This document shows, piece by piece, positions 1 to 9,079 of a DNA stretch of 64,000 nucleotides. The notes beneath the pieces were generated by a model that searched no databases, was not told the origin of the DNA, and saw only the letters and a list, made by a program, of their open reading frames with translations. Position 1 is the first letter of the stretch. Each line of letters starts with the position of its first letter. This stretch comes from Bianquea renquensis (GTDB taxonomy: Bacteria > Bacillota > Clostridia > Lachnospirales > Bianqueaceae), in NCBI RefSeq assembly GCF_014384895.1, contig NZ_JACRSQ010000002.1, positions 62,001 to 126,000 on the forward strand. Direction: 5' to 3'. The position numbers and the translations under genes are program-made.

Positions 1-1101
1 GGGAAAAGGGTCTTTGACTATGCGTCGGGGTATGCGGATCTGGAGACCCATACGCCCATGACGGGGCGAGAGCTTCTCAATATCTATTCGTGCTCCAAGC
101 TGACGACGGTGACAGCGGCGCTGCAACTGTACGAGCAGGGGGTATTTCTGCTGACGGACCCGCTTTCCGAATATATGCCGGAATTTCGCCAGATGGACGT
201 CTGCACAGAGGACGGACACTGTGAAAAAGCAAAAAATCCCATAACTATAGGCAATCTATTCTCCATGACGGCTGGATTCAATTATGACATTGGCCTTCTC
301 AACACGGAGGAGCTCAGGGAGCAGACGGGAGGGCGATTTGATACAGAAACCGTGGTGCGGAGTCTCGCTAAGCAGCCGCTTTGCTTTGAGCCAGGGACGC
401 GCTGGCAGTATAGCCTTTGCCACGATGTCCTGGCAGGACTTGTCTGCGTGCTGACCGGCAAACCTTTCCGCGTCTATGTCCAGGACAATGTATTCGATCC
501 GCTGGACATGAAGGAAACCTATTACCACCGGACGCCGGAGGTTGAGAGCCGGATGGCCAGCCAGTACACGTTTGTGGAGGAGGGCGGCGAGCTGGCGGAT
601 GCCGTGGAGGCGCAGCGGGCTGGCGGAACCAATAACGGTTACTTCAAAAAGGTGGATAAGTCCGTCGGGAATTTTATTCCAGGCTGCGAATATGACAGCG
701 GCGGCGCAGGGATTGTTACGGCAGTTCCCGATTACGCCAAGCTGCTTGCGGCGCTGGCAAACGGTGGACTGGGGCTGACGGGCCAACGCATTCTGTCCGA
801 TGCAACGGTCCGGCTGATGAAGACAAACCATCTCACGGCGCAGACTGCTCCATCCTTCAACTGGGATCACCTTGCTGGCTATGGCTATGGGCTCGGCGTG
901 CGCACCATGATCGACCCAGTGCGCGGTGGCTCCAACAGTTCCATCGGGGAAATTGGCTGGGGAGGTGCTGCCGGTGCCACAGCGATCGTCGATACTTCGC
1001 GCCGGCTCGCCGTATTTTACTCGCACCACATGCTGAATCCACAGGAGGGCTACTATCAACCCAGGCTTCGGAATGTGGTCTACTCCTGCTTGGAAGGCTG
1101 A
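1..1101 (+). CDS. Serine hydrolase, beta-lactamase/class C-like family (5' partial)
   Basis: The frame is open from base 1, so the start lies upstream; 366 codons are visible. It carries the S-x-x-K signature of penicillin-recognising serine hydrolases (Ser-Cys-Ser-Lys, nucleophile Ser at 88-90), a Tyr-Ser-Leu at 409 in the place of the usual Y-x-N, and a Gly-Trp-Gly-Gly motif at about 955 where the family has KTG or a variant. No transmembrane segment follows, so the protein is a single catalytic domain. Family members include esterases, D-aminopeptidases and beta-lactamases; the lack of a canonical YxN argues for an esterase or peptidase-like role rather than antibiotic resistance, but the substrate cannot be read from the sequence. 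The family call is firm, the function is not. Confidence 0.85.
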   Translation, partial: GKRVFDYASGYADLETHTPMTGRELLNIYSCSKLTTVTAALQLYEQGVFLLTDPLSEYMPEFRQMDVCTEDGHCEKAKNPITIGNLFSMTAGFNYDIGLLNTEELREQTGGRFDTETVVRSLAKQPLCFEPGTRWQYSLCHDVLAGLVCVLTGKPFRVYVQDNVFDPLDMKETYYHRTPEVESRMASQYTFVEEGGELADAVEAQRAGGTNNGYFKKVDKSVGNFIPGCEYDSGGAGIVTAVPDYAKLLAALANGGLGLTGQRILSDATVRLMKTNHLTAQTAPSFNWDHLAGYGYGLGVRTMIDPVRGGSNSSIGEIGWGGAAGATAIVDTSRRLAVFYSHHMLNPQEGYYQPRLRNVVYSCLEG

Positions 1102-1174
1102 GAGCAGAACCATTCTCCTTCCCAGATGGCGGACATGCGAAGATTTGACGTCTGCGATTTGCATACAGCCAAAC

Positions 1175-1225
1175 AAAAGATCAGCCTCTCCACGGTGCAG
1201 CGCCTGGGGGAACTGATCTTTTTCG
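1175..1225 (+). terminator. Probable rho-independent terminator after the serine hydrolase
   Basis: Ten-base arms AAAAGATCAG (1175-1184) and CTGATCTTTT (1213-1222) form an inverted repeat running into a T stretch. The 28-base loop is long, which lowers certainty. Nothing else is seen in the 219 bases between the hydrolase stop and the next gene. Confidence 0.5.
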
Positions 1226-1320
1226 TCCTAGAAGAAAGTCCGCCGTGAGGCAGACCTAGATTAGAATAACCTTGGTTCTTTCAGCGTTCGATTGAGCCTT
1301 TAATCTGACTGATAAAAGGT

Positions 1321-1716
1321 TTAAAGCGTCAACTCCACGGGAGCGGCCGTCATAGAATAGATGGTCGCGGTAGCATCGGAGAGATAGAAAACTTCGAATT
1401 TGCCATCGTCTAAGCTGTACAGGCCTTGCAGGCTGGGATACGCGTCCAGCATGGCAGCTTTGGCTTCAGAAGAGGGATCGCGGTTGACGGCTCCGGCAAT
1501 CCGAATCCAGCGGCCATCCTCGGCGGTGGCGGAAATTTCAATCTTAGGATTGGCTAGCATCTGCTGATACACTTGTTTTTCATTGCTTGTACAGATATAG
1601 ATGCGGCCATTCCACTCCATAACAGCACCGAAAGGTCGTACCCTGGGCTGATCGAGGTCCATAGTGGCAAGGTAAAAAGTGTTAGTTTCTTTTAGAAATT
1701 GCACCGCTTGATTCAT
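1321..1716 (-). CDS. Pyridoxamine 5'-phosphate oxidase-family flavin-binding protein
   Basis: A 131-residue single-domain split-barrel protein. The N-terminal half has the family pattern FYLATMDLDQPRVRPFGAV followed by a Tyr/Cys-rich strand (IYICTSNEKQVYQQM) and the ISATAEDGRWIRIAG strand that packs on FMN. Length fits the small PPOX-like proteins of Clostridia, which are usually annotated only as FMN-binding oxidoreductases or nitroimidazole-reductase relatives. The start is ATG at 1716, preceded on the minus strand by an AAAGGAG ribosome site. It is divergent from the FAD oxidoreductase at 1813 and has its own sigma-A promoter. The exact substrate is unknown. Confidence 0.85.
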   Translation of the reverse strand: MNQAVQFLKETNTFYLATMDLDQPRVRPFGAVMEWNGRIYICTSNEKQVYQQMLANPKIEISATAEDGRWIRIAGAVNRDPSSEAKAAMLDAYPSLQGLYSLDDGKFEVFYLSDATATIYSMTAAPVELTL

Positions 1717-1754
1717 AGGAAGGACTCCTTTCTTAGATGAAGGTTATATCTGAT

Positions 1755-1783
1755 ATCATACTCGTATTCAATCGGTTTGTCAA
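1755..1783 (-). promoter_or_regulatory. Sigma-A promoter for the PPOX-family gene
   Basis: On the minus strand TTGACA (1783-1778), a 17-base spacer and TATGAT (1760-1755). It lies about 40 bases upstream of the ATG at 1716. A very good consensus match. Confidence 0.75.
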
Positions 1784-1812
1784 TTTGGTCGAACACAAAA
1801 GGAGGGAAGAAT

Positions 1813-3027
1813 ATGAGCCTATCCATTGTAGAAAGTGCGAGACAAACGGAGGTTCTGGGGAAATATGACGTTCTGGTGGCTGGAGGCGGTATTGCCGGAG
1901 TTGCCGCGGCGATAGCTGCTGCGAGGGAAGGCGTCAGGGTGCTGCTCGTAGAACGAGAGTGCATTGTCGGTGGGCTTGCCACTGCTGGCCTGATTGCCAT
2001 TTATCTGCCCCTTTGTGACGGGGAGGGGCGACAGGTGAGTTTTGGTATCAGCGAAGAACTGCTGCGGCTCTCCATCCTCCATGGGGCGGACGGCGATGAA
2101 CCAAAAGCCTGGCTTTTCGGTGGAACACGGGAGGAGAAAAGGGAAAAGCGCTATCAGGTCCAATTTAATCCTCATTTTTTTGCCCTGGATATGGAAAGAC
2201 AGCTGCTTGCGGAGGGGGTTTCCATTCTCTATAATACCCTGATCTGTGATACGGTCGTGGAGGAGGGTAGAATCACCCATGTGATCGTGGAGAACAAAAG
2301 TGGTCGCACTGCGTATGCGGTGAAATCAGTGGTCGATGCCACAGGCGATGCGGATGTCTGCAAGCTTGCCGGTGCGGAGACAGCTCTATTTCAGCAAGGA
2401 AACGTGTTGGCACAGTGGTATTATTATGCCAGCAAAGGAAAAATTGGCCTGCGCGGACTTGGCGCGGCGGATATACCGGATGAGGAGAAGAAGGAGCAGC
2501 AAGTGGAGATGCTGGTTCCCCGGCGATTCTCGGGCCTCGACGGGGAGGAGATCAGTGAGATGGTACAGCTGGGACATGAGAAGATGTACGAGGATATTTT
2601 GCAGCATCGCCGCTCAGAGCCAGACTTCCAGCCAGTCACGATGCCTACGATTCCACAGATTCGAATGACGCGGCGTATCGTAGGCGTTAAAACGCCTGAC
2701 GCGGCGCAGATGCATCACTATATGGGCGATAGCATTGGCATGGTTGGCGATTGGCGCAAGCGCGGTCCCGTGTATGAAATCCCCTTCGGCTCCCTGTACG
2801 GCCGAAAGATTCGCAACGTGATCACTGCGGGCCGTTGTATATCGGTGACGGATGCCATGTGGGACATCACCCGAGTGATTCCGGTTTGCGCTGTCACAGG
2901 CGAGGCTGCGGGATGCGCCGCCGCCATGACCGATGATTTTCAGGGGCTAGCTGTGGAGCGGTTGCAGGGGAAACTGATGGAAAAGGGGATCCTTCTGCAT
3001 GAGCAGGATATAGAGGAAAAACCGTGA
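1813..3027 (+). CDS. FAD-dependent oxidoreductase (FAD_oxidored family), paralogue 1
   Basis: A 404-residue flavoprotein. The N-terminal Rossmann motif VLVAGGGIAGVAAAIAAA binds the ADP part of FAD, followed by the ER(E)CIVGGLATAGL segment typical of FAD_oxidored/GIDA-like proteins. A second nucleotide-facing block (SVVDATGDADVCKLAG) and the C-terminal NVITAGRCISVTDAMWDITRVIP block complete the fold. ATG 1813 is chosen because AGGAGG lies just upstream (1800-1805); an in-frame codon at 1777 has no such site. It is followed after 65 bases by a small gene. A clear paralogue lies at 11641. No substrate is evident; relatives are often annotated only by fold. Confidence 0.85.
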   Translation: MSLSIVESARQTEVLGKYDVLVAGGGIAGVAAAIAAAREGVRVLLVERECIVGGLATAGLIAIYLPLCDGEGRQVSFGISEELLRLSILHGADGDEPKAWLFGGTREEKREKRYQVQFNPHFFALDMERQLLAEGVSILYNTLICDTVVEEGRITHVIVENKSGRTAYAVKSVVDATGDADVCKLAGAETALFQQGNVLAQWYYYASKGKIGLRGLGAADIPDEEKKEQQVEMLVPRRFSGLDGEEISEMVQLGHEKMYEDILQHRRSEPDFQPVTMPTIPQIRMTRRIVGVKTPDAAQMHHYMGDSIGMVGDWRKRGPVYEIPFGSLYGRKIRNVITAGRCISVTDAMWDITRVIPVCAVTGEAAGCAAAMTDDFQGLAVERLQGKLMEKGILLHEQDIEEKP

Positions 3028-3092
3028 TGACACAGCGCATATTACCTATACCCAGAGAATATAAATAGGTATACTGACGGTTGGAGGCCGCT

Positions 3093-3293
3093 ATGCCAGA
3101 GAAAAAAAGTGGAGAAGAGATCATCCAGGGAGGTCATATCGATCCGCAGATACTGGGATTCGAGGAAGGAGATTGCCCGAAATTTAAGACTAGCATTCAG
3201 GACGATGTGTTGACGGTTACCATCTATCGGGGTTTGCTGAAGAGGGAGAAGCGGTATTTTGACATTGAGACGGGAAAGGAAATTTTCCGCTGA
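3093..3293 (+). CDS. Small hypothetical protein (66 aa)
   Basis: An acidic soluble peptide starting MPEKKSGEEIIQGG and ending with a Lys/Arg-Tyr-Phe-Asp strand (KREKRYFDIETGKEIFR). ATG 3093 has GGAGG at 3083-3087, five bases upstream; the in-frame TTG at 3081 lies inside that site and is not used. No membrane segment or Cys pair. It lies between the FAD oxidoreductase and the purL promoter, so it is probably co-transcribed with the oxidoreductase. Not recognised. Confidence 0.6.
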   Translation: MPEKKSGEEIIQGGHIDPQILGFEEGDCPKFKTSIQDDVLTVTIYRGLLKREKRYFDIETGKEIFR

Positions 3294-3297
3294 TCAA

Positions 3298-3326
3298 TTT
3301 ACATTTTTCACGAGGCGTGCTATAAT
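3298..3326 (+). promoter_or_regulatory. Sigma-A promoter for purL
   Basis: TTTACA (3298-3303), 17-base spacer, TATAAT (3321-3326). The leader to the ATG at 3387 is about 55 bases and is too short for a purine riboswitch; none is seen. Confidence 0.8.
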
Positions 3327-3386
3327 GAAGCGTAAACTGGTATGATCAGCCGATGGACTAATTGGCTAAACATAAGGAGGAAAACC

Positions 3387-6300
3387 ATGGCAGTAAAGCG
3401 CGTCTATGTTGAAAAAAAACCGGGCTTTCGGGTCGAAGCGGGAGGTCTCTTACAGGATTTGAGGGATAATCTTGGCCTGTCAGCGCTGGCAGAAGTCAGA
3501 ATCTTACATCGATACGATATCGATCCTATATCGGAAGAGGTCTATGAGCGGGCCCTGGGCAGAATCTTGTCGGAGGCTCCTGTCGATATGGTGTCGGAAG
3601 AAGAGGTTGAATTCGGCGGAGACACGAAGGTATTTGCCGTGGAATACCTGCCCGGGCAGTATGATCAGAGAGCGGATTCTGCCCAGCAGTGTATCCAGAT
3701 TTTGGGGGCGGAGGAGCATCCGTCTGTGAGCTGTGCAAAAGTCTATCTTCTCAGGGGAGATCTGACAGGGCAGGAGGTGGAGCGGGTCAAGGAATACTGC
3801 ATCAACACCGTGGATTCACGGGAGGCAGCGCTTGAAAAGCCCGAAACCTTGGAGGTGGAATATGGAGTGCCCTCCGATGTGGCGGTATTGACAGGCTTCA
3901 TTCAGAAGACGGAAGTCGAGATCGAGGCATTGGTGCAGGAGCTAGGGCTTGCCATGAGCAGCGCGGATCTGCTGCATACACAGCGCTATTTCCGTGATGT
4001 CGAGGGGCGAGATCCCAGTATCACGGAGATCCGTGTACTGGACACGTATTGGTCGGATCACTGCCGGCACACAACCTTTTCCACTGTCATCGAAGGGGTG
4101 CAGATTGAGGAGTCCGCTTTTACCAAGCCCATTCGTGACGCCTATGAGGAATACAAAGCTGGCCGGCGATCCCTGGGGCGGGAGAGCAAGCCGGAATGCC
4201 TGATGGATATTGCGCTCATGGCTATGCGGGAACTGAGGGCGGCTGGCAAGCTAGAGGATCTGGAAGAATCCGATGAGATCAACGCCTGTAGCATCGTGAT
4301 CCCTGTGGATGTAAACGGCCACAGGGAAGAATGGCTGCTGATGTTTAAGAACGAGACGCACAATCATCCGACGGAGATCGAACCTTTCGGCGGCGCAGCG
4401 ACTTGCCTGGGCGGCGCGATTCGAGATCCGCTGAGCGGGCGCTCATACGTGTATCAGGCCATGCGTATCACCGGAGGGGCAGACCCCACGGCGCCTGTTA
4501 AGGATACCATCAGCGGAAAGCTCCCACAGCGCAAGATTGCCAGGGAGGCGGCGAAGGGATATAGCTCCTACGGCAATCAGATTGGCTTGGCCACAGGATA
4601 TGTCAAGGAGATTTATCATCCAGGCTACATGGCAAAGCATATGGAGCTGGGGGCCGTTGTTGCGGCGGCTCCCAGAGAGAATGTCGTCCGCGGAAAAGCA
4701 GAGCCGGGGGATGTGGTCATCTTGCTGGGCGGCCGGACAGGCCGGGATGGATGCGGCGGTGCAACCGGTTCCTCGAAAGCCCACACAAAAGATTCCCTGG
4801 CCACGTGCGGCGCGGAGGTGCAGAAGGGAAATCCGCCGACGGAGCGGAAGATCCAGCGGTTATTCCGCAACCCGCAGGTGAGCCGTTTGATTAAGATCTG
4901 CAACGATTTTGGAGCTGGAGGCGTCTGCGTTGCGATTGGAGAGCTGGCGCCAGGCTTGTTTATCCATCTGGATCAGGTTCCTAAGAAGTATGCGGGATTG
5001 GATGGAACGGAGCTTGCCATCTCGGAATCCCAGGAGCGAATGGCTGTCGTGGTTGAGTCGCAGGATGTGGCGGCTTTTTTGGCGGCGGCAGCCAAAGAGA
5101 ATCTGGAAGCCGTGCAGGTTGCAGAGGTGACGGAGCAGGCAAGGTTGGTCATGCAGTGGAGGGACCATATCATCGTCGATATGAGCCGTGACTTCCTGAA
5201 TACCAACGGAGCTCCCAGCTATACAAAGGTGAAGGTGGCAGCGCCGCCGGACACGCGGCCTGTGTCGATACCGGAAGCGGCCGAAGGAAAAGAGTTGGCT
5301 GATGCGATGAGAGAGATCCTGTCGGACTTGAATGTTTGCAGCCAAAAGGGCCTGGTGGAGATGTTTGATTCGTCCATCGGCGCGTCCACTGTGCTGATGC
5401 CATACGGTGGCAATTGTCAGCTGACTCCCATTCAGACCATGGCGGCGAAGATTCCGGTGGAGAATGGCGAGACGACCACGGCGTCGATGATGGCCTACGG
5501 GTATGATCCGGTGCTGTCCTCGTGGAGCCCTTTCCACGGGGCCATCTATGCGGTCATGGAGTCGGTGGCTAAGATTGTGGCCGCTGGAGGGGACTACCGG
5601 AAGATTCGATTTACATTCCAGGAATATTTTGAGCGGCTGGATCAGGACTATACCAGGTGGGGGAAGCCCTTTGCAGCTCTTTTGGGCGCGTATGTGGCGC
5701 AGATGCGCCTGGGCCTGGCCTCCATCGGGGGCAAGGATTCTATGTCGGGATCCTTCCAGGAGCTGCATGTGCCGCCGACCTTGATTTCCCTGGCAGTGAC
5801 GACAGAGTCCACGGAGCACATCTTGACTCCGGAGTTTAAGCAGGCCGGCCATCGGGTCATTTTGTTGGAGACGAGAATTGGCGAGGACGGTGTGCCGGAC
5901 TTTGAGGCGGCTATGGGGATGTACGACAGAGTTGTGCAGGCCATGCGCCAACAGAAAGTGCAGGCAGCCTACGCCGTAACGGCCGGCGGAGTTGTGGAGG
6001 CCGTGGCGAAGATGGCATTTGGAAACAAAGTCGGTTTCGCCTTTGAGAAATCCGCCGCGGAGTATCTGACCAAGGCGCCGGTCTATGGTTCCCTGGTGCT
6101 TGAACTGGCGGAGGGGGTCAATCCACGTGAGGTCTTTGGAAAGGATTCGCCGGTCCTTCTAGGCGTTGTGGCGGAGGACAGCCTCTTTGCCCTGGACGGA
6201 CAAGTTGTTCTGCTGGAGGATGTGTTAGGAGCTTATACGAAGAGGCTGGAGAAGGTCTACAAGACTCAGACGAAGGAGACTGCGGACTGCGGGGGAGTGC

Positions 6301-7154
6301 CGCTGTACACCGGTGCTCAGAAGCGTGTATATGTGGGAAATCGCAGCGCAGGAAAGCCGAGAGTTTTCATTCCAGTCTTTCCCGGAACGAACTGTGAGTA
6401 TGATACGGCCAGAGCCTTTGCCATGGCAGGCGCTGAGCCGGATGTGTTTGTATTCCGGAATTTGTCTTCGAGCGATATCACCCAATCCATCGAAGAAATG
6501 GAAAAGAGAATCCGCGAAGCGCAGATCTTAATGTTAAGCGGCGGCTTCTCGGCCGGTGACGAGCCGGAGGGGTCGGGCAAGTTTATTGCCACTGTCTTTT
6601 CCAATGCGCGTCTCCAGGAGGCGACAATGGAGCTATTAACAGGCCATGACGGTCTGGCGCTGGGGATCTGCAATGGATTCCAGGCTCTGATCAAGTTGGG
6701 ACTTGTCCCCTACGGGGAGATCCGCCAGTTGAGTGAGAACTCGCCGACGCTGACCTATAACACCATCGGCCGGCATGTATCCTGCATGGTCCATACCCGA
6801 GTGGTGTCGAGTCTGTCACCGTGGCTGGCGAAATCCGAGCCTGGCGAGATTCACACCATCGCGGTTTCCCATGGAGAGGGACGTTTTGTGGCCCCGAGGG
6901 AAGTGCTGGAGGAGTTGAAGGCGGCGGGACAGATCGCCACCCAGTATGTGGACGCCACGGGAAACCCCTCCATGGAAGTTCCGTACAATCCCAACGGATC
7001 CATGTGGGCGATTGAGGGCATCACGTCGCCTGATGGCAGGGTGCTTGGCAAGATGGGGCATTCCGAGCGTATTGGAAACCAGGTGGCAAAAAATATTCCC
7101 GGCCAGAAGGATCAAAAGATATTCCGCGCCGGCGTGGAATATTTCCTAGTATAA
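3387..7154 (+). CDS. purL: Phosphoribosylformylglycinamidine synthase, single-chain form
   Basis: Converts FGAR, glutamine and ATP to FGAM, step four of IMP synthesis. At 1255 residues it is the large fused type: an N-terminal PurS-like region, two AIR-synthase-like halves, and a C-terminal class I glutamine amidotransferase. Visible motifs are TYWSDHCRHTTFST and FKNETHNHPTEIEPFGGAAT in the synthase part, and in the amidotransferase VFPGTNCEYDTARAF, the nucleophile Cys in LGICNGFQAL and the His-Glu dyad region VSHGEGRF. Many Bacillota instead use separate PurS, PurQ and PurL; the fused form is common in Clostridia. ATG 3387 has AAGGAGG just upstream. It stands alone rather than in a pur operon, with its own promoter and terminator. 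Confidence 0.96.
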   Translation: MAVKRVYVEKKPGFRVEAGGLLQDLRDNLGLSALAEVRILHRYDIDPISEEVYERALGRILSEAPVDMVSEEEVEFGGDTKVFAVEYLPGQYDQRADSAQQCIQILGAEEHPSVSCAKVYLLRGDLTGQEVERVKEYCINTVDSREAALEKPETLEVEYGVPSDVAVLTGFIQKTEVEIEALVQELGLAMSSADLLHTQRYFRDVEGRDPSITEIRVLDTYWSDHCRHTTFSTVIEGVQIEESAFTKPIRDAYEEYKAGRRSLGRESKPECLMDIALMAMRELRAAGKLEDLEESDEINACSIVIPVDVNGHREEWLLMFKNETHNHPTEIEPFGGAATCLGGAIRDPLSGRSYVYQAMRITGGADPTAPVKDTISGKLPQRKIAREAAKGYSSYGNQIGLATGYVKEIYHPGYMAKHMELGAVVAAAPRENVVRGKAEPGDVVILLGGRTGRDGCGGATGSSKAHTKDSLATCGAEVQKGNPPTERKIQRLFRNPQVSRLIKICNDFGAGGVCVAIGELAPGLFIHLDQVPKKYAGLDGTELAISESQERMAVVVESQDVAAFLAAAAKENLEAVQVAEVTEQARLVMQWRDHIIVDMSRDFLNTNGAPSYTKVKVAAPPDTRPVSIPEAAEGKELADAMREILSDLNVCSQKGLVEMFDSSIGASTVLMPYGGNCQLTPIQTMAAKIPVENGETTTASMMAYGYDPVLSSWSPFHGAIYAVMESVAKIVAAGGDYRKIRFTFQEYFERLDQDYTRWGKPFAALLGAYVAQMRLGLASIGGKDSMSGSFQELHVPPTLISLAVTTESTEHILTPEFKQAGHRVILLETRIGEDGVPDFEAAMGMYDRVVQAMRQQKVQAAYAVTAGGVVEAVAKMAFGNKVGFAFEKSAAEYLTKAPVYGSLVLELAEGVNPREVFGKDSPVLLGVVAEDSLFALDGQVVLLEDVLGAYTKRLEKVYKTQTKETADCGGVPLYTGAQKRVYVGNRSAGKPRVFIPVFPGTNCEYDTARAFAMAGAEPDVFVFRNLSSSDITQSIEEMEKRIREAQILMLSGGFSAGDEPEGSGKFIATVFSNARLQEATMELLTGHDGLALGICNGFQALIKLGLVPYGEIRQLSENSPTLTYNTIGRHVSCMVHTRVVSSLSPWLAKSEPGEIHTIAVSHGEGRFVAPREVLEELKAAGQIATQYVDATGNPSMEVPYNPNGSMWAIEGITSPDGRVLGKMGHSERIGNQVAKNIPGQKDQKIFRAGVEYFLV

Positions 7155-7169
7155 GCGAGAAAAATTCTG

Positions 7170-7197
7170 AGACGGTTCCGCAGGAGAACCGTCTTTC
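7170..7197 (+). terminator. Terminator after purL
   Basis: Nine-base arms AGACGGTTC (7170-7178) and GAACCGTCT (7186-7194) with a seven-base loop, followed by TT. The short T tract makes termination partial. Confidence 0.6.
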
Positions 7198-7241
7198 CCA
7201 TATCCCAGGTTTACAGCCCATTGAGGCGGAAGGAGGCAGAC

Positions 7242-9062
7242 ATGGCAGGAAAGGAGCGAGTGGAGGCACTTCGCCTTCGCATGCGGCAAGAGCAGATCGA
7301 TACGTATATCATCCCCACCGAGGATGATCATCAGAGCGAATATGTGGCCGATTATTGGAAAGTTCGCCAATGGCTCAGCGGGTTTACAGGCTCGGCGGGA
7401 ACCTTAGTGGTGACGCAGGAGGCGGCTGGCCTTTGGACTGACGGACGGTATTATATTCAGGCGGAGGCGCAATTGCAGGGGACGGATATTTCACTGTTTC
7501 GGGCCGGAGAGCCAGGGGTCCCGAGTTATATGGCCTGGGTGAAGGATCACACGCCCGCAGGCGGGACTGTCGGATTCGACGGGCGCACCTTTAGCGCGGC
7601 GGCCGTCAAGTCTATGAAGCGATTGTTTCAGGACAAACAGCTCAAATTGGATGGCTCCAAGGATCTGGCGGGCGCGCTGTGGGAGGACCGGCCCGCTCTT
7701 CCTGGCGGAATGGTGACGGATTTGCCAGTGGAATATGCGGGGGAGACGAGGGCGGATAAGCTTCGCCGGCTGCGCACTCACATGGAAGCACAAAATGAGG
7801 CATACTGGATTCTCGCCTCCTTGGATGCCATTGCCTGGCTCTTCAATATTCGGGGGGCGGATGTCCGCCATACACCGGTTGTATATGCGTATGCGTGTAT
7901 TGGCCGTACAGGTGCGGCGCTGTTCGTAGATTCTGCAAAGATACCATCGGCGTTGGCGTTGGCGCTCCTGGAGGATCAGGTGGTTGTGGAGCCTTACGAC
8001 GGCCTCCCGGAGTTTCTATCCAAGCAGCCGGAGGGCTGTGTTGCCTATGATCCGAAGGAGCTGAACCAGCGCCTTCGAGAGGCGATTCCTGTGCTGTGGC
8101 CCACCAAGGAGGAAGGGAATCCGATTGTTGGGATGAAGGCGCTGAAAAATTCTATTGAGCAGGCGCATATACGGGAGGCGCATCGAAAAGATGGCGCTGC
8201 CATGATCCGTTTTATCCGGTGGGTGAAAGAGACGGTGCGGCGGGAGCCAGGACAAATCACCGAATCCGTGGCGGCGCAGTATTTGGATACACTTCGCTCG
8301 GAAACAGAAGGATGCCTGGGCCCCAGCTTTGACACCATCGTAGGGTATAATGCCAATGGAGCCATTGTGCACTACACGCCGGAGGAAACCACCTGCGCAG
8401 CGCTGTATCCGGAAGGACTTTTGTTGGTGGATTCGGGGGGACAGTATTGGGGGGGAACCACAGATATCACAAGAACCATCGCCCTGGGGCCGCTGACGGA
8501 CGCCATGAGGGAAGCGTATACCCTTGTTCTGAAAGGCCATATCGCCCTGTCGAGAGCGGTTTTTCCCTATGGCACGGCGGGCTGCAATCTGGATGTCCTT
8601 GCCAGAAGGCCTTTGTGGGAGCGCGGTAAAGATTTTAAACATGGCACAGGCCATGGGGTTGGGTATTTTTTGAGCGTGCATGAGAAGCCGCAGCGGTTTA
8701 GCCAGGCGGTGGGCGGCAGTGTGAAGTTGGAGGAGGGAATGTTGACCTCCAATGAGCCTGGATATTATGAGGAAGGACAGTACGGAATCCGCATTGAGAA
8801 TCTTGTCTTGACACAGGAGAGGGAGACGACGCCCTGGGGCCGGTTTTTCGAGCTGGAGACAGTTACGCTCTGCCCCTATGAGTGGGACGCCATCGATGAG
8901 ACGCTGCTACAGCCAGATGAGATGCAGTGGCTTTTCGAATATCAGCGGCGGGTTCTGGAGGAGGTCGGCCCTCTCTTGACAGAAGAAGAGCGGAATTGGG
9001 TGTTGCAGGAGTACCACTTGCCGTATAGGCAGAAAAACGAGCTCCCCCTTACGTCCGTATAA
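7242..9062 (+). CDS. Aminopeptidase P family protein (M24, three-domain Xaa-Pro peptidase)
   Basis: A 606-residue cytoplasmic metallopeptidase that removes N-terminal residues preceding proline. Two creatinase-like N-terminal domains (residues about 1-300, starting with DTYIIPTEDDHQSEYVA and GFTGSAGTLVV) precede the pita-bread catalytic domain. The five metal ligands are visible: Asp in LLVDSGGQY, Asp in GTTDITRT, His in GHGVGYFLSVHE, Glu in TSNEPGYY and Glu in IRIENLV. Length matches the long three-domain form, as in eukaryotic APP1, rather than the 360-residue bacterial PepQ. ATG 7242 follows AAGGAGG at 7230. The stop codon lies within a terminator stem. Confidence 0.92.
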   Translation: MAGKERVEALRLRMRQEQIDTYIIPTEDDHQSEYVADYWKVRQWLSGFTGSAGTLVVTQEAAGLWTDGRYYIQAEAQLQGTDISLFRAGEPGVPSYMAWVKDHTPAGGTVGFDGRTFSAAAVKSMKRLFQDKQLKLDGSKDLAGALWEDRPALPGGMVTDLPVEYAGETRADKLRRLRTHMEAQNEAYWILASLDAIAWLFNIRGADVRHTPVVYAYACIGRTGAALFVDSAKIPSALALALLEDQVVVEPYDGLPEFLSKQPEGCVAYDPKELNQRLREAIPVLWPTKEEGNPIVGMKALKNSIEQAHIREAHRKDGAAMIRFIRWVKETVRREPGQITESVAAQYLDTLRSETEGCLGPSFDTIVGYNANGAIVHYTPEETTCAALYPEGLLLVDSGGQYWGGTTDITRTIALGPLTDAMREAYTLVLKGHIALSRAVFPYGTAGCNLDVLARRPLWERGKDFKHGTGHGVGYFLSVHEKPQRFSQAVGGSVKLEEGMLTSNEPGYYEEGQYGIRIENLVLTQERETTPWGRFFELETVTLCPYEWDAIDETLLQPDEMQWLFEYQRRVLEEVGPLLTEEERNWVLQEYHLPYRQKNELPLTSV

Positions 9063-9070
9063 GGGGGAGC
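9041..9070. terminator. Hairpin between convergent genes, overlapping the aminopeptidase stop codon
   Basis: Eleven-base perfect arms GCTCCCCCTTA (9041-9051) and TAAGGGGGAGC (9060-9070) with an eight-base loop. The TAA stop is 9060-9062, inside the stem. The facing pncB gene ends at 9080, so the hairpin can serve both strands. No long T tract on either side. Confidence 0.55.
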
Positions 9071-9079
9071 GATACCACT

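Noticed and set aside
256..1176. Minus-strand 306-codon frame
   Set aside because: It lies opposite the serine hydrolase, whose family motifs are clear; no ribosome site or motif.
3327..3386. Purine riboswitch in the purL leader
   Set aside because: The leader is about 55 bases and lacks the three-way junction sequence.
4860..5951. Minus-strand 363-codon frame
   Set aside because: A shadow of purL with His/Arg-rich composition and no motif.
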